64,000 nucleotides of DNA, taken from NCBI RefSeq assembly GCF_026627505.1, contig NZ_JAPNLK010000036.1, positions 18,008 through 82,007 on the forward strand, written 5' to 3'. A model generated the notes under the pieces. The model saw only the letters and a list, made by a program, of their open reading frames with translations. It was not told the origin of the DNA and did no database searches. Every line of letters starts with the position of its first letter. Position 1 is the stretch's first letter. A program made the translations under genes and the position numbers. Origin of the DNA: Streptomyces sp. H27-H5. GTDB lineage: Bacteria > Actinomycetota > Actinomycetes > Streptomycetales > Streptomycetaceae. Of this stretch, positions 23,669 to 31,276 are shown piece by piece.

Positions 23669-25285
23669 TCACATACGGAAGATGCCGAAGCCCGAGTCGC
23701 CCAACGGGGCGTTCGCGCACGCGGTCAGGGCCAGCCCGAGCACCTGTCGGGTCTCCAGGGGGTCGATGACCCCGTCGTCCCAGAGGCGGGCGGTGGCGTA
23801 GTAGGCGTTGCCCTGTTCCTCGTACTGCGCGCGGACCGGGGCCTTGAAGGCCTCCTCGTCCTCGGCCGGCCACTCCTGGCCCGCGCCCTCGATCTGGTCG
23901 CGCTTGACGGTGGCCAGCACGGAGGCCGCCTGCTCGCCGCCCATCACCGAGATCTTCGCGTTGGGCCACATCCACAGGAAGCGCGGCGAGTAGGCCCGCC
24001 CGCACATCGAGTAGTTGCCCGCCCCGTAGGAACCGCCGACGACCACCGTCAGCTTCGGGACCCGGGCGCACGCCACGGCCGTCACCATCTTGGCGCCGTG
24101 CTTGGCGATGCCGCCGGCCTCGTAGTCGCGGCCGACCATGAACCCCGAGATGTTCTGGAGGAAGAGGAGCGGGATGCCGCGCTGGTCGCACAGCTCGATG
24201 AAGTGCGCGCCCTTCTGGGCGGACTCGGAGAAGAGGATGCCGTTGTTGGCGATGATGCCGACGGGGTGTCCGTGGATCCGGGCGAAACCGGTGACCAGCG
24301 TCTGCCCGAACTCCGCCTTGAACTCCTGGAAGCGGGACCCGTCCACGACCCGGGCGATGACCTCGCGGGCGTCGTAGGGGGTGCGGGAGTCGACCGGCAC
24401 CGCGCCGTACAGGCCGTACGGGTCCACCTTCGGCTCCTCGGGAGCCTCGACCGACCAGGGCAGGGCCGCACGGTCGGGCAGCGTCGCCACGATGTTCCGT
24501 ACGATCCGCAGCGCGTGCGCGTCGTCCTCCGCGAGGTGGTCGGTCACGCCCGACACCCGTGAGTGGACCTCGCCGCCGCCGAGCTCCTCGGCCGTGACGA
24601 CCTCGCCCGTCGCGGCCTTCACCAGCGGCGGGCCACCGAGGAAGATCGTGCCCTGGCCGCGCACGATGACGGCCTCGTCGCTCATGGCCGGGACGTACGC
24701 CCCGCCGGCGGTGCAGGAGCCGAGCACGGCCGCGATCTGCGGGATGCCGGCGCCGGACATGCGGGCCTGGTTGTAGAAGATGCGGCCGAAGTGCTCCCGG
24801 TCGGGGAAGACCTCGTCCTGCATGGGCAGGAAGGCGCCGCCGGAGTCGACCAGGTAGAGGCAGGGGAGACGATTCTCCAGCGCCACCTCCTGGGCGCGCA
24901 GGTGCTTCTTGACGGTCATCGGGTAGTAGGTGCCGCCCTTGACGGTGGCGTCGTTCGCGACGATGACGCACTCGCGGCCGCTGACCCGGCCGATGCCCGC
25001 GATGACCCCGGCGGCCGGGGCCGCGCCCCCGTACATGCCCTCGGCGGCCAACGGGGCCAGCTCCAGGAAGGGCGATCCGGGGTCGAGGAGGGCGTCCACG
25101 CGGTCGCGGGGAAGCAGCTTCCCGCGGGCGGTGTGGCGGGCGCGGGCCCGCTCCCCGCCGCCCAGGCGGGCCGTCTCCAGCCGGGCGCGCAGGCCCTCGG
25201 CCAGTTCGCGGTGGGCGGCCTCGTTGGTCCGCCAGGCCTCGGACGCCGGGTCCGCGGCGCTCGTCAGCACTGGTGCCTGCTGCAT
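23669..25285 (-). CDS. Acyl-CoA carboxylase beta subunit, carboxyltransferase (likely methylcrotonyl-CoA carboxylase)
   Basis: 538 residues, matching MCC beta subunits, with two crotonase-like halves. Seen: KLLPRDRVDALLDPGSPFLE at the N-terminus, LYLVDSGGAFLPMQDEVFPD in the acyl-CoA site, and ISGFMVGRDYEAGGIAKHGA with GGSYGAGNYSMCGRAY in the carboxybiotin site. It transfers CO2 from biotin to the acyl-CoA. It is the first gene of the operon and faces the TetR gene across two GTTAAC-type inverted repeats. The MCC assignment is favoured by the operon content. Confidence 0.92.
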   Translation of the reverse strand: MQQAPVLTSAADPASEAWRTNEAAHRELAEGLRARLETARLGGGERARARHTARGKLLPRDRVDALLDPGSPFLELAPLAAEGMYGGAAPAAGVIAGIGRVSGRECVIVANDATVKGGTYYPMTVKKHLRAQEVALENRLPCLYLVDSGGAFLPMQDEVFPDREHFGRIFYNQARMSGAGIPQIAAVLGSCTAGGAYVPAMSDEAVIVRGQGTIFLGGPPLVKAATGEVVTAEELGGGEVHSRVSGVTDHLAEDDAHALRIVRNIVATLPDRAALPWSVEAPEEPKVDPYGLYGAVPVDSRTPYDAREVIARVVDGSRFQEFKAEFGQTLVTGFARIHGHPVGIIANNGILFSESAQKGAHFIELCDQRGIPLLFLQNISGFMVGRDYEAGGIAKHGAKMVTAVACARVPKLTVVVGGSYGAGNYSMCGRAYSPRFLWMWPNAKISVMGGEQAASVLATVKRDQIEGAGQEWPAEDEEAFKAPVRAQYEEQGNAYYATARLWDDGVIDPLETRQVLGLALTACANAPLGDSGFGIFRM

Positions 25286-25314
25286 CGGTCGAGCTCCCTT
25301 GCTCGGTGCACGCG

Positions 25315-25330
25315 GTTAATGGTCGTTAAC
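25315..25330. promoter_or_regulatory. Operator 1 between carboxylase operon and TetR
   Basis: GTTAATGGTCGTTAAC, an inverted repeat with GTTAA/TTAAC arms, 30 bases upstream of the carboxylase beta start. It is a candidate TetR binding site. Confidence 0.55.
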
Positions 25331-25345
25331 GCGTATGGGCCTTAG

Positions 25346-25361
25346 GTTAACGAGCGCTAAC
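25346..25361. promoter_or_regulatory. Operator 2 overlapping the tetR promoter
   Basis: GTTAACGAGCGCTAAC, similar to the first site. It precedes a perfect -10-like TAGAAT at 25371-25376 that lies 8 bases before the ATG at 25385, implying a leaderless tetR transcript. The palindrome occupies the -35/spacer region, so binding should block the promoter. Confidence 0.6.
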
Positions 25362-25384
25362 GGCCCTGTCTAGAATGGTTTCCC

Positions 25385-25963
25385 ATGAGCACCAGAGCGG
25401 CCGCCCCGACCCGTCGCGAGCAGATCCTCAGTGAGGCCGCTCGTCTCTTCGCCGAGCGCGGCTTCCACGGCGTCGGAGTGGACGAGATAGGGGCCGCGGT
25501 GGGCATCAGCGGCCCCGGCCTGTACCGGCACTTCGCCGGCAAGGACGCCATGCTCGCCGAACTGCTCGTCGGGATCAGCGAGCGGCTGCTCACCGGCGGC
25601 CGGCGCCGCGCCGAGGAGGCGGCCGGCGACCCGGCGGCGCTACTGGCCTCCCTCGTGGAGGGCCACATCGACTTCGCGCTCGACGACCGCGCGCTGATCA
25701 CCCTGCACGACCGGGAGCTGGACCGGCTGCGGGAGGCCGACCGCAAGCTCGTACGACAGTTGCAGCGCCAGTACGTCGAGCTGTGGGTACAGGTCGTGCG
25801 CGAGCTGCACCCGGAGGTGGGGGAGGCGCAGGTACGGGTCTCCGTGCACGCGGTCTTCGGCCTGCTGAACTCCACCCCGCACCTGGCGGCCCTGGGCCGG
25901 GAGGCCACCGAGTCCCTGCTGCGGCGGCTGGCCAACGGGGCCTTCGGGGCGCTGTCGGGGTGA
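25385..25963 (+). CDS. TetR-family regulator of the leucine/isovalerate operon
   Basis: 192 residues. The HTH is clear: RREQILSEAARLFAERGFHG then VDEIGAAVGISGPGLYRHFA with KDAMLAEL. The C-terminal ligand domain has LLASLVEGHIDFALDD and QRQYVELWVQVVRELHPE, as in acyl-CoA-responsive actinobacterial TetRs. It is divergent from the carboxylase operon and shares two inverted repeats with it, so it is probably the local repressor responding to an acyl-CoA intermediate (inference). The ATG is probably leaderless. Confidence 0.87.
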   Translation: MSTRAAAPTRREQILSEAARLFAERGFHGVGVDEIGAAVGISGPGLYRHFAGKDAMLAELLVGISERLLTGGRRRAEEAAGDPAALLASLVEGHIDFALDDRALITLHDRELDRLREADRKLVRQLQRQYVELWVQVVRELHPEVGEAQVRVSVHAVFGLLNSTPHLAALGREATESLLRRLANGAFGALSG

Positions 25964-26028
25964 CGCCCGGCGTCCGCGGGTCGAAATGGTTCCGGCGCGT
26001 GACGGCACGCGACGGCAGAATGGGCCGT

Positions 26029-26841
26029 ATGCCGAAGCCGATAGAGACGCCAGCCCAGTCCTCCCAAGCGCCGAGCCGCGCCGAACTCGTCGACCACCTG
26101 GTCCGCACGCGGATCGCGGGCGACGTCGCCACCCCGCGCGAGAACAACCTCTCCCACTACCGCAAGCTCGCCAACGGCGACCGCCACTACTGGCTGGGCC
26201 TGGAACTCGGCGACCGCTGGGTCGACGAGCAGGACGTGCTCGCCGTCATGGCGGAACGCTGCGGAGTGGTGGACGACGCGACGCACCGCTTCGGCCAGGA
26301 CACCATCGACCCGGAGCTGACGGTGGCCGGCCTGGACCGGCTCGCGGCCCGGCTGCGCAAGGCCGCGCTGGACCGGCACAGCGTCCTGCTGGCCACCGGA
26401 CACCCCGGCGGCCTGCTGGACGTCCACCGGGCGACCGGCGAGGCCCTGCGGGCGGCCGGTTGCGAGATCGTGGTCATCCCGCGCGGTCTGGTCGCGGACG
26501 AGGGTTCCGTGTGGCAGTTCGCCAACGTCGCCGTGCTGGAGCGGGGCGCGACCCTGTGGCACACCCACTCGCCGGAGCCCATGGCCGCGATCCTGGACGG
26601 GCTGGCGGCCGAGAACCGCCCCCAGCCGGACCTGGTCCTGGCCGACCACGGCTGGGCGGGCTGCGCGGCGCAGCGGGGCCTGGACGCGGTGGGCTACGCG
26701 GACTGCAACGACCCCGCCCTGTTCCTCGCCGAGGCGGAGGGCACCCTCCAGGTCGCGATCCCGCTCGACGACCACGTCCGGGACCCGCGTCACTACGACC
26801 CGATGGTGGCCTACCTGCTGGACGCCGCGGGCCTGGCCTGA
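26029..26841 (+). CDS. Phosphatase-like conserved actinobacterial protein
   Basis: 270 residues from ATG 26029; a -10-like CAGAAT 7 bases upstream suggests a leaderless start (ATG 26020 is also in frame). No signal peptide. Conserved-looking blocks include ATGHPGGLLDVHRATGEAL, VIPRGLVADEGSVWQF, LWHTHSPEPM and LVLADHGWAGCAAQRG; the His/Asp-rich blocks look like metal or phosphate ligands. Proteins of this kind are commonly annotated simply as phosphatase in Streptomyces. I cannot name a substrate or confirm the activity. It is monocistronic, between tetR and a convergent SDR gene. Confidence 0.6.
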   Translation: MPKPIETPAQSSQAPSRAELVDHLVRTRIAGDVATPRENNLSHYRKLANGDRHYWLGLELGDRWVDEQDVLAVMAERCGVVDDATHRFGQDTIDPELTVAGLDRLAARLRKAALDRHSVLLATGHPGGLLDVHRATGEALRAAGCEIVVIPRGLVADEGSVWQFANVAVLERGATLWHTHSPEPMAAILDGLAAENRPQPDLVLADHGWAGCAAQRGLDAVGYADCNDPALFLAEAEGTLQVAIPLDDHVRDPRHYDPMVAYLLDAAGLA

Positions 26842-26856
26842 CGGCAGCCGACGCGG

Positions 26857-26876
26857 GGCGGGGCGTGCGCCCCGCC
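26857..26876. terminator. Hairpin between convergent genes
   Basis: GGCGGGGCG and CGCCCCGCC arms with a two-base centre, so the innermost pairs open to make the loop. It lies 15 bases after the phosphatase-like stop and before the end of the convergent SDR gene. Confidence 0.6.
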
Positions 26877-26936
26877 GAGGGGTCGGCCGCGGATCCGGCC
26901 GCGACGGTCATGCGGAGGGCCGCGCCCGGGGTGTGA

Positions 26937-27800
26937 TCACTTGAGCCAGCCGGTGGTGAAGTCCTGGACGGCCGAACCGTCGAGGTCCGCCAGCTTGATG
27001 CCGACGAAGTCCCGCGCCCAGTCGGAGGTCTGCACCCGGAACGGCATCCGCTCCGCGGTCAGCGCCTCGATGACGGGGGCGGCCGCCTCGGCCGAGGTCT
27101 GGGCGTGGTCGTAGGCCTGCGAGGTGCGCCCGAGGTAGGCCCGCAGCGCGGGGGCGTACGGTCCGGCCTCGGTGAGCAGGGTCGGTACGTCGATCCCGAT
27201 CGTGGCGACGAACTCGCTGGTGACGGCGCCCGGTTCGACGACGGCCACCTGGACGCCGGTGGTGGCGACGACCGGGGCGAGCGACTCCATGAAGCCCTCG
27301 ACGGCGAACTTGGCCGCGCAGTACGCCTCGTTGAACGGCTGGCCGATCATGCCGCCGACGCTCGTCACCGTGATGACCCGCCCGCCCGAGGCGCGCAGGT
27401 GGGGGAGGGCGGCCCGGGTGACCTCGACGACGCCGAAGTAGTTGACCTCCATCGCGGCCCGGACCGGCTCCATGCCGTGCTGCTCGATCGTGCCGACGAA
27501 CCCGGCGCCGGCGTTGTTCACCACCGCGTCGAGCCGGCCGTGTTCCGCGACGACCTCCGCCACGCAGCGGGCCACGGAGCCGGAGTCCGTCACGTCGAGC
27601 GGCTTGACCTGCATCAGGTCCGAGACGCCGGCTTCGGCGGCCGCTTCCAGCAGGGCGTCGGCGCGGCCGGTGTCGCGCATGGTGGCGACGGTGTGCAGGC
27701 CCGCGCGGGCGGCGGCGACCGCGGCGGCCAGGCCGATGCCGGTGGAGGTGCCGGTGACGAGGACGACCTTGGGGCCGGTGGGGGTGGGGGTGGCGGACAT
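26937..27800 (-). CDS. Short-chain dehydrogenase/reductase
   Basis: 287 residues from ATG 27800, which has AGGAGA 5 bases upstream; earlier GTG/ATG options lie in the palindromic promoter. The Rossmann signature TGTSTGIG is at ~residues 15-22, NNAGAG in the middle, and the catalytic Ser with YCAAK further on. It is therefore a classical NAD(P)(H)-dependent SDR. The substrate is unknown. It is divergent from a MarR gene across a long inverted repeat, so the regulator probably controls it in response to a substrate-like molecule. Confidence 0.9.
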   Translation of the reverse strand: MSATPTPTGPKVVLVTGTSTGIGLAAAVAAARAGLHTVATMRDTGRADALLEAAAEAGVSDLMQVKPLDVTDSGSVARCVAEVVAEHGRLDAVVNNAGAGFVGTIEQHGMEPVRAAMEVNYFGVVEVTRAALPHLRASGGRVITVTSVGGMIGQPFNEAYCAAKFAVEGFMESLAPVVATTGVQVAVVEPGAVTSEFVATIGIDVPTLLTEAGPYAPALRAYLGRTSQAYDHAQTSAEAAAPVIEALTAERMPFRVQTSDWARDFVGIKLADLDGSAVQDFTTGWLK

Positions 27801-27829
27801 GGGGGTCTCCTGAGGATCGCGTATTTCTG

Positions 27830-27870
27830 TGCGTGCACACACACATTACTCATGTGTGCGTGTGCACGCA
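27830..27870. promoter_or_regulatory. Inverted repeat operator shared by SDR and MarR genes
   Basis: Arms TGCGTGCACAC (27830-27840) and GTGTGCACGCA (27860-27870) are perfect complements. The inner bases ACACATTACTCATGTGTGC extend the symmetry partly. It lies 30 bases from the SDR start and 20 from the MarR start. Confidence 0.65.
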
Positions 27871-27889
27871 ATTAGGTAGGCTCCTCGTC

Positions 27890-28339
27890 ATGGCGCACAA
27901 CGAGCTCTCCATGGGCGGACTCACCCCCCGCGACCACGCCTTCTACGGCCTGGTCTGGGCCGGCACCACCCTCACGGCCCGGGTCGACCAGGCCCTCACC
28001 CGACGGCACGACCTGCCGCTCTCGTGGTTCGAGGTGATGCTGTGGCTCCAGGCCCAGGAGGAGCCGGTCGCCTCCTCCGAGCTGGGGGCCAGGACGCTGC
28101 TCAGCCGCAGCCAGGTCTCCCGGGTCGCCGACTCGCTCCAGGCGCGCGGCCTCGTCGAGCGGATACCTTCACCGACCGACGCGCGTTCCGTGCGGATCGC
28201 CCTGACCGACGCCGGCCGGCGCGCCTTCCTGGAGGCCGACGCCACCCGCCGCGAGGCCCTCGCCGAGGTCTTCGACGACCGGCTCGACGACGCGGACATC
28301 GCCGCGCTCGGCGCGATCTGGGCCAAGCTCAAGGCGTAG
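27890..28339 (+). CDS. MarR-family transcriptional regulator
   Basis: 149 residues from ATG 27890. TAGGCT at 27877-27882 would be a -10 box placing transcription at or near the ATG. HTH: SSELGARTLLSRSQVSRVAD; wing: RIPSPTDARSVRIALTDAG. It is divergent from the SDR gene and sits beside the shared inverted repeat, so autoregulation and control of the SDR are likely. The ligand is unknown. Confidence 0.87.
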   Translation: MAHNELSMGGLTPRDHAFYGLVWAGTTLTARVDQALTRRHDLPLSWFEVMLWLQAQEEPVASSELGARTLLSRSQVSRVADSLQARGLVERIPSPTDARSVRIALTDAGRRAFLEADATRREALAEVFDDRLDDADIAALGAIWAKLKA

Positions 28340-28459
28340 GCCGTCCCTCTCGGAGCGTGCCGGACCCGCGCCGCCCGGCGAGATCCGGCAGAGACGCCCC
28401 GGCCGGCAACGGCGCCCGGGCGAGCGGGCGTTGTCAGTGCCGGCGCCTACGGTCGCCCC

Positions 28460-29290
28460 ATGACCAAGACGCCGAACCCGCTGTCCGCGCTGGCCGCCGA
28501 CCCGCAAGGCCGCTCCCTGGGCCTCGCGTTGCCGCCCGGCACGCTGATCGACGGTCCCGGCCGACGGTTCGCGCGCCGGTCCCCGCTGGTGTGGGTGTCC
28601 GACGAGCCCGTGGGCCCCGGAGCGCTCGCCGCCCACCGCGGCCCGGCACGGGCGGCCGGCCTCCAGGCGGTGCTGTTCCAGGGCCGGCGCGGCCTGGAGA
28701 ACTGGTGGACCCGCGGCGAGCTGCGGCCCCGCGAGATGTCCGACCCCGACGACCACCACGTCGAACCGGTCCTGCGCGCGTACTGGGCCGATGTGGTCCC
28801 CGACCCCGAGGAGGGAGCCGAGGGCGAGGAACTGATCGCGCCCTTCGGCCGGGAGTGGCCGGGGCTCGCCGAGCCCGGGGTCCCGGACGGGGAACCGGAG
28901 GAGCAAGCCGTCGCCCGGGCCGACGAGCTGATCCGGGAGGGCGTCCTGCCGAGCCCCCGCCTGGCCCTGATACCGGCGGCCCGGGGAGCGGACGCACCCA
29001 CCGCGATGGGGTGGCGCGGCCCCCTGAACCACGAGAACGACACGGCCCTCGTCAGCACCGTCCTGCGCTCCTGGGAAGAGCGCTACGGCGCCCGCGTCCT
29101 CGCCCTCGGCTTCGACGAACTCCACCTCTCGGTGGCCGCCCCGCCCGCGACGCGGGCCGCCGCCCTCCCCGTCGCCGCCGAGCACTTCGCCTTCTGCCCC
29201 GACAACGTCTGGCAGGGCTCCGGCAGCGTGCACGCCTACGCGGACGAGGCCGTCGTCGGCGCGCGGACCTGGGCATTCTGGTGGGACTGA
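28460..29290 (+). CDS. DUF4253 domain protein
   Basis: 276 residues, cytoplasmic-looking. The C-terminal ~110 residues carry the DUF4253 signature: STVLRSWEERYGARVLALGF, then LHLSVAAPPATRAAALPVAA and HFAFCPDNVWQG, ending in ARTWAFWWD. The N-terminal part is variable, with an acidic stretch DPEEGAEGEE. The biochemical role of the family is not known, although such proteins are frequent near contact-dependent toxin immunity genes in other bacteria. No toxin is adjacent here. It ends 34 bases from the end of the convergent CDF gene. Confidence 0.8.
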   Translation: MTKTPNPLSALAADPQGRSLGLALPPGTLIDGPGRRFARRSPLVWVSDEPVGPGALAAHRGPARAAGLQAVLFQGRRGLENWWTRGELRPREMSDPDDHHVEPVLRAYWADVVPDPEEGAEGEELIAPFGREWPGLAEPGVPDGEPEEQAVARADELIREGVLPSPRLALIPAARGADAPTAMGWRGPLNHENDTALVSTVLRSWEERYGARVLALGFDELHLSVAAPPATRAAALPVAAEHFAFCPDNVWQGSGSVHAYADEAVVGARTWAFWWD

Positions 29291-29324
29291 GGAACGGCGA
29301 GCCGGCCTCGGCCCCACCGCCCGC

Positions 29325-30305
29325 TCACCCGACCCGGCCGGGCGGCGGCGGGGTCGGGGCGGCCGGCGGCGCGGTCCGAGGGGGAGGCGGCGTGGTCGGC
29401 GTCGGGTCCAGGTAGACGCGGCGGATCGCCGGGAAGCGCTCCCGCAGCTGGTCCTCCGCGTCCTCGCACGCGGCCTCCACCTGCCGCGCCGACGCCAGGT
29501 CATGGAAGTCGATCTTCGCCGCGATCAGCACCTCGGCCGGGCCCTGCACCAGGGTCGTCAGCTCCAGCACCGCCTCGATGTGCGGCACGGTCAGCAGCTC
29601 CTCCCGGACCTCCGCCCGCATCGAGGCGGGCAGCGAACGGCCGATCAGGTACTGCGCGTTCGAGCGGCCCAGCTCCCACGCCACCCACACCAGGAGCAGC
29701 CCGATCAGCAGCGACGCCACCCCGTCGTACACACCCGACCCGGTCAGCTGCGCCCCCAACAGCCCGCCGGCGGCCAGTACCAGGCCGATCAGCGCGGCCA
29801 CGTTCTCCAGCAGCACGGCCTTCACCGCCGTGTCCGGGGTGTGCTTCACGTACAGGCCCAGGGGCGCGGCCAACCGTGCCGCCTCGCCCCTCATCTGGCG
29901 CCACGCCACCAGCAGGGAGTAGCCCTCCAGCAGGAACGCCACCGCCAGGATCACGTACGACACCACCGGGTCCCCGGGGTCCTCCCCGTGCACCAGCGTG
30001 TGGATCCCGTCGTACACGGCGAACACCGCGCCGCCGACGAAGGTGGCGACCGAGGCCAGCAGCGCCCAGATGTACCGCTCAGGCCCGTAGCCCAGCGGAT
30101 GCGCCTCGTCCGCCGGGCGGGCGCCGCGCTTGAGCGAGACCAGCAGCATCACCTCGGTCACCGTGTCGGCCACCGAGTGCGCCGCCTCCGACAGCATGGC
30201 GCTGGATCCGCTCACGACCCCGCCGACCGCCTTCGCGGCGGCGATGCCGAGGTTGGTGACGACCGCGACGACGACCGTTCCGAGACTTTCCGCTTCTTCG
30301 GGCAC
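29325..30305 (-). CDS. Cation diffusion facilitator (zinc/cobalt-type efflux) protein
   Basis: 326 residues from GTG 30305. Membrane helices carry the CDF metal-binding pairs: SEAAHSVADTVTEVMLL (H-x-x-x-D type) and the later helix EVLIAAKIDFHDLASARQ in the cytoplasmic domain. A Pro-rich C-terminal tail (TPTTPPPPRTAPPAAP) is unusual and may not be structured. CDF proteins export Zn2+, Co2+ or Fe2+ in exchange for protons. No clear Shine-Dalgarno lies before the GTG; CATACC 7-12 bases upstream suggests a leaderless transcript. Metal specificity is unknown. Confidence 0.86.
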   Translation of the reverse strand: MPEEAESLGTVVVAVVTNLGIAAAKAVGGVVSGSSAMLSEAAHSVADTVTEVMLLVSLKRGARPADEAHPLGYGPERYIWALLASVATFVGGAVFAVYDGIHTLVHGEDPGDPVVSYVILAVAFLLEGYSLLVAWRQMRGEAARLAAPLGLYVKHTPDTAVKAVLLENVAALIGLVLAAGGLLGAQLTGSGVYDGVASLLIGLLLVWVAWELGRSNAQYLIGRSLPASMRAEVREELLTVPHIEAVLELTTLVQGPAEVLIAAKIDFHDLASARQVEAACEDAEDQLRERFPAIRRVYLDPTPTTPPPPRTAPPAAPTPPPPGRVG

Positions 30306-30361
30306 GAGGTGACGGTATGTCCGACGCCCGGCCCGGGGACGGGCGACACCCGGACGCGGAC

Positions 30362-31240
30362 TCAGCCGCGCGGGACGCGCACCACGCCCTCCTGGATGAC
30401 GGTGACGGCCAGCCGCCCGTCCTGGGTCCAGATGCGGGCCTGCCCCAGACCCCGGCCGGCGGCGGCCGAGGGGGACTCCTGGTCGTACAGCAGCCACTCG
30501 TCGGCGCGGAACGGCCGGTGGAACCACATCGCGTGGTCCAGCGAGGCGCCCACCACGTCGCCCACGGCCCAGCCGCCCCGGCCGTGCGCGAGCAGCACCG
30601 AGTCGAGCAGGGTCATGTCCGAGACGTACGTGGCCAGGCAGGTGTGCAGCAGGGCGTCGTCGCTCTCCAGCTTCCCGGCGGTACGGAACCACACCTGCGA
30701 GCGCGGCTCGACCGGCTGCCCGACGCTGCCCCACGGAGGGGTCGTCGCGTACCGCAGGTCCACCGCGCCCCGCGCCTCGATCAGCCGCTCCACCGTGTCC
30801 GGGTCGCGGAAGATCCCCCGGTACGCGGGCAGGGCCTCGGCGGCGGTGGGCAGGGTCTCGGGATCGGGGGCGTCCGGCATCGCCGTCTGGTGGTCCAGCC
30901 CCTCCTCGTACGTCTGGAACGACGCGGAGAGGTGGAAGATCGGCTGGCCGTGCTGGACGGCCACCACCCGGCGGGTGGTGAAGGAGCGCCCGTCGCGGAT
31001 CCGGTCCACCGAGTACACGATGGGCGCGCCGGGGTCGCCGGCGCGCAGGAAGTACGAGTGCAGCGAGTGCGCGGTGCGGTCCCCGGGCACGGTCCGCCCG
31101 GCCGCGACCAGCGCCTGGGCCGCGACCTGTCCGCCGAAGACGCGCGGTACCAGCGCCGAACGGCTGGTACCGCGGAAGATGTTCTCCTCGATCTGCTCCA
31201 GGTCGAGCAGATCGAGGAGCGTCGTCAGAGCCTCGTTCAT
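30362..31240 (-). CDS. tesB: Acyl-CoA thioesterase II (TesB family)
   Basis: 292 residues with two hot-dog folds. VFGGQVAAQALVAAGRTV and LHSYFLRAGDPGAPIVYSVD are in the first half; LDHAMWFHRPFRADEWLLYD and GRGLGQARIWTQDGRLAVTV are in the second, including the catalytic Asp/Thr/Gln region. It hydrolyses medium/long-chain acyl-CoA. It sits just downstream of an acyl-CoA dehydrogenase gene on the same strand (36-base gap), suggesting a joint role in fatty acyl-CoA turnover. Confidence 0.9.
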   Translation of the reverse strand: MNEALTTLLDLLDLEQIEENIFRGTSRSALVPRVFGGQVAAQALVAAGRTVPGDRTAHSLHSYFLRAGDPGAPIVYSVDRIRDGRSFTTRRVVAVQHGQPIFHLSASFQTYEEGLDHQTAMPDAPDPETLPTAAEALPAYRGIFRDPDTVERLIEARGAVDLRYATTPPWGSVGQPVEPRSQVWFRTAGKLESDDALLHTCLATYVSDMTLLDSVLLAHGRGGWAVGDVVGASLDHAMWFHRPFRADEWLLYDQESPSAAAGRGLGQARIWTQDGRLAVTVIQEGVVRVPRG

Positions 31241-31276
31241 GGGGGAAGGGTAGGTCCCGAGGGGGTCCGGAATCCC

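Noticed and set aside
31193..31216. Inverted repeat GATCTGCTC...GAGCAGATC
   Set aside because: It lies inside the TesB coding sequence near its start and reflects codons for the D/L/E-rich segment. No clear regulatory role.
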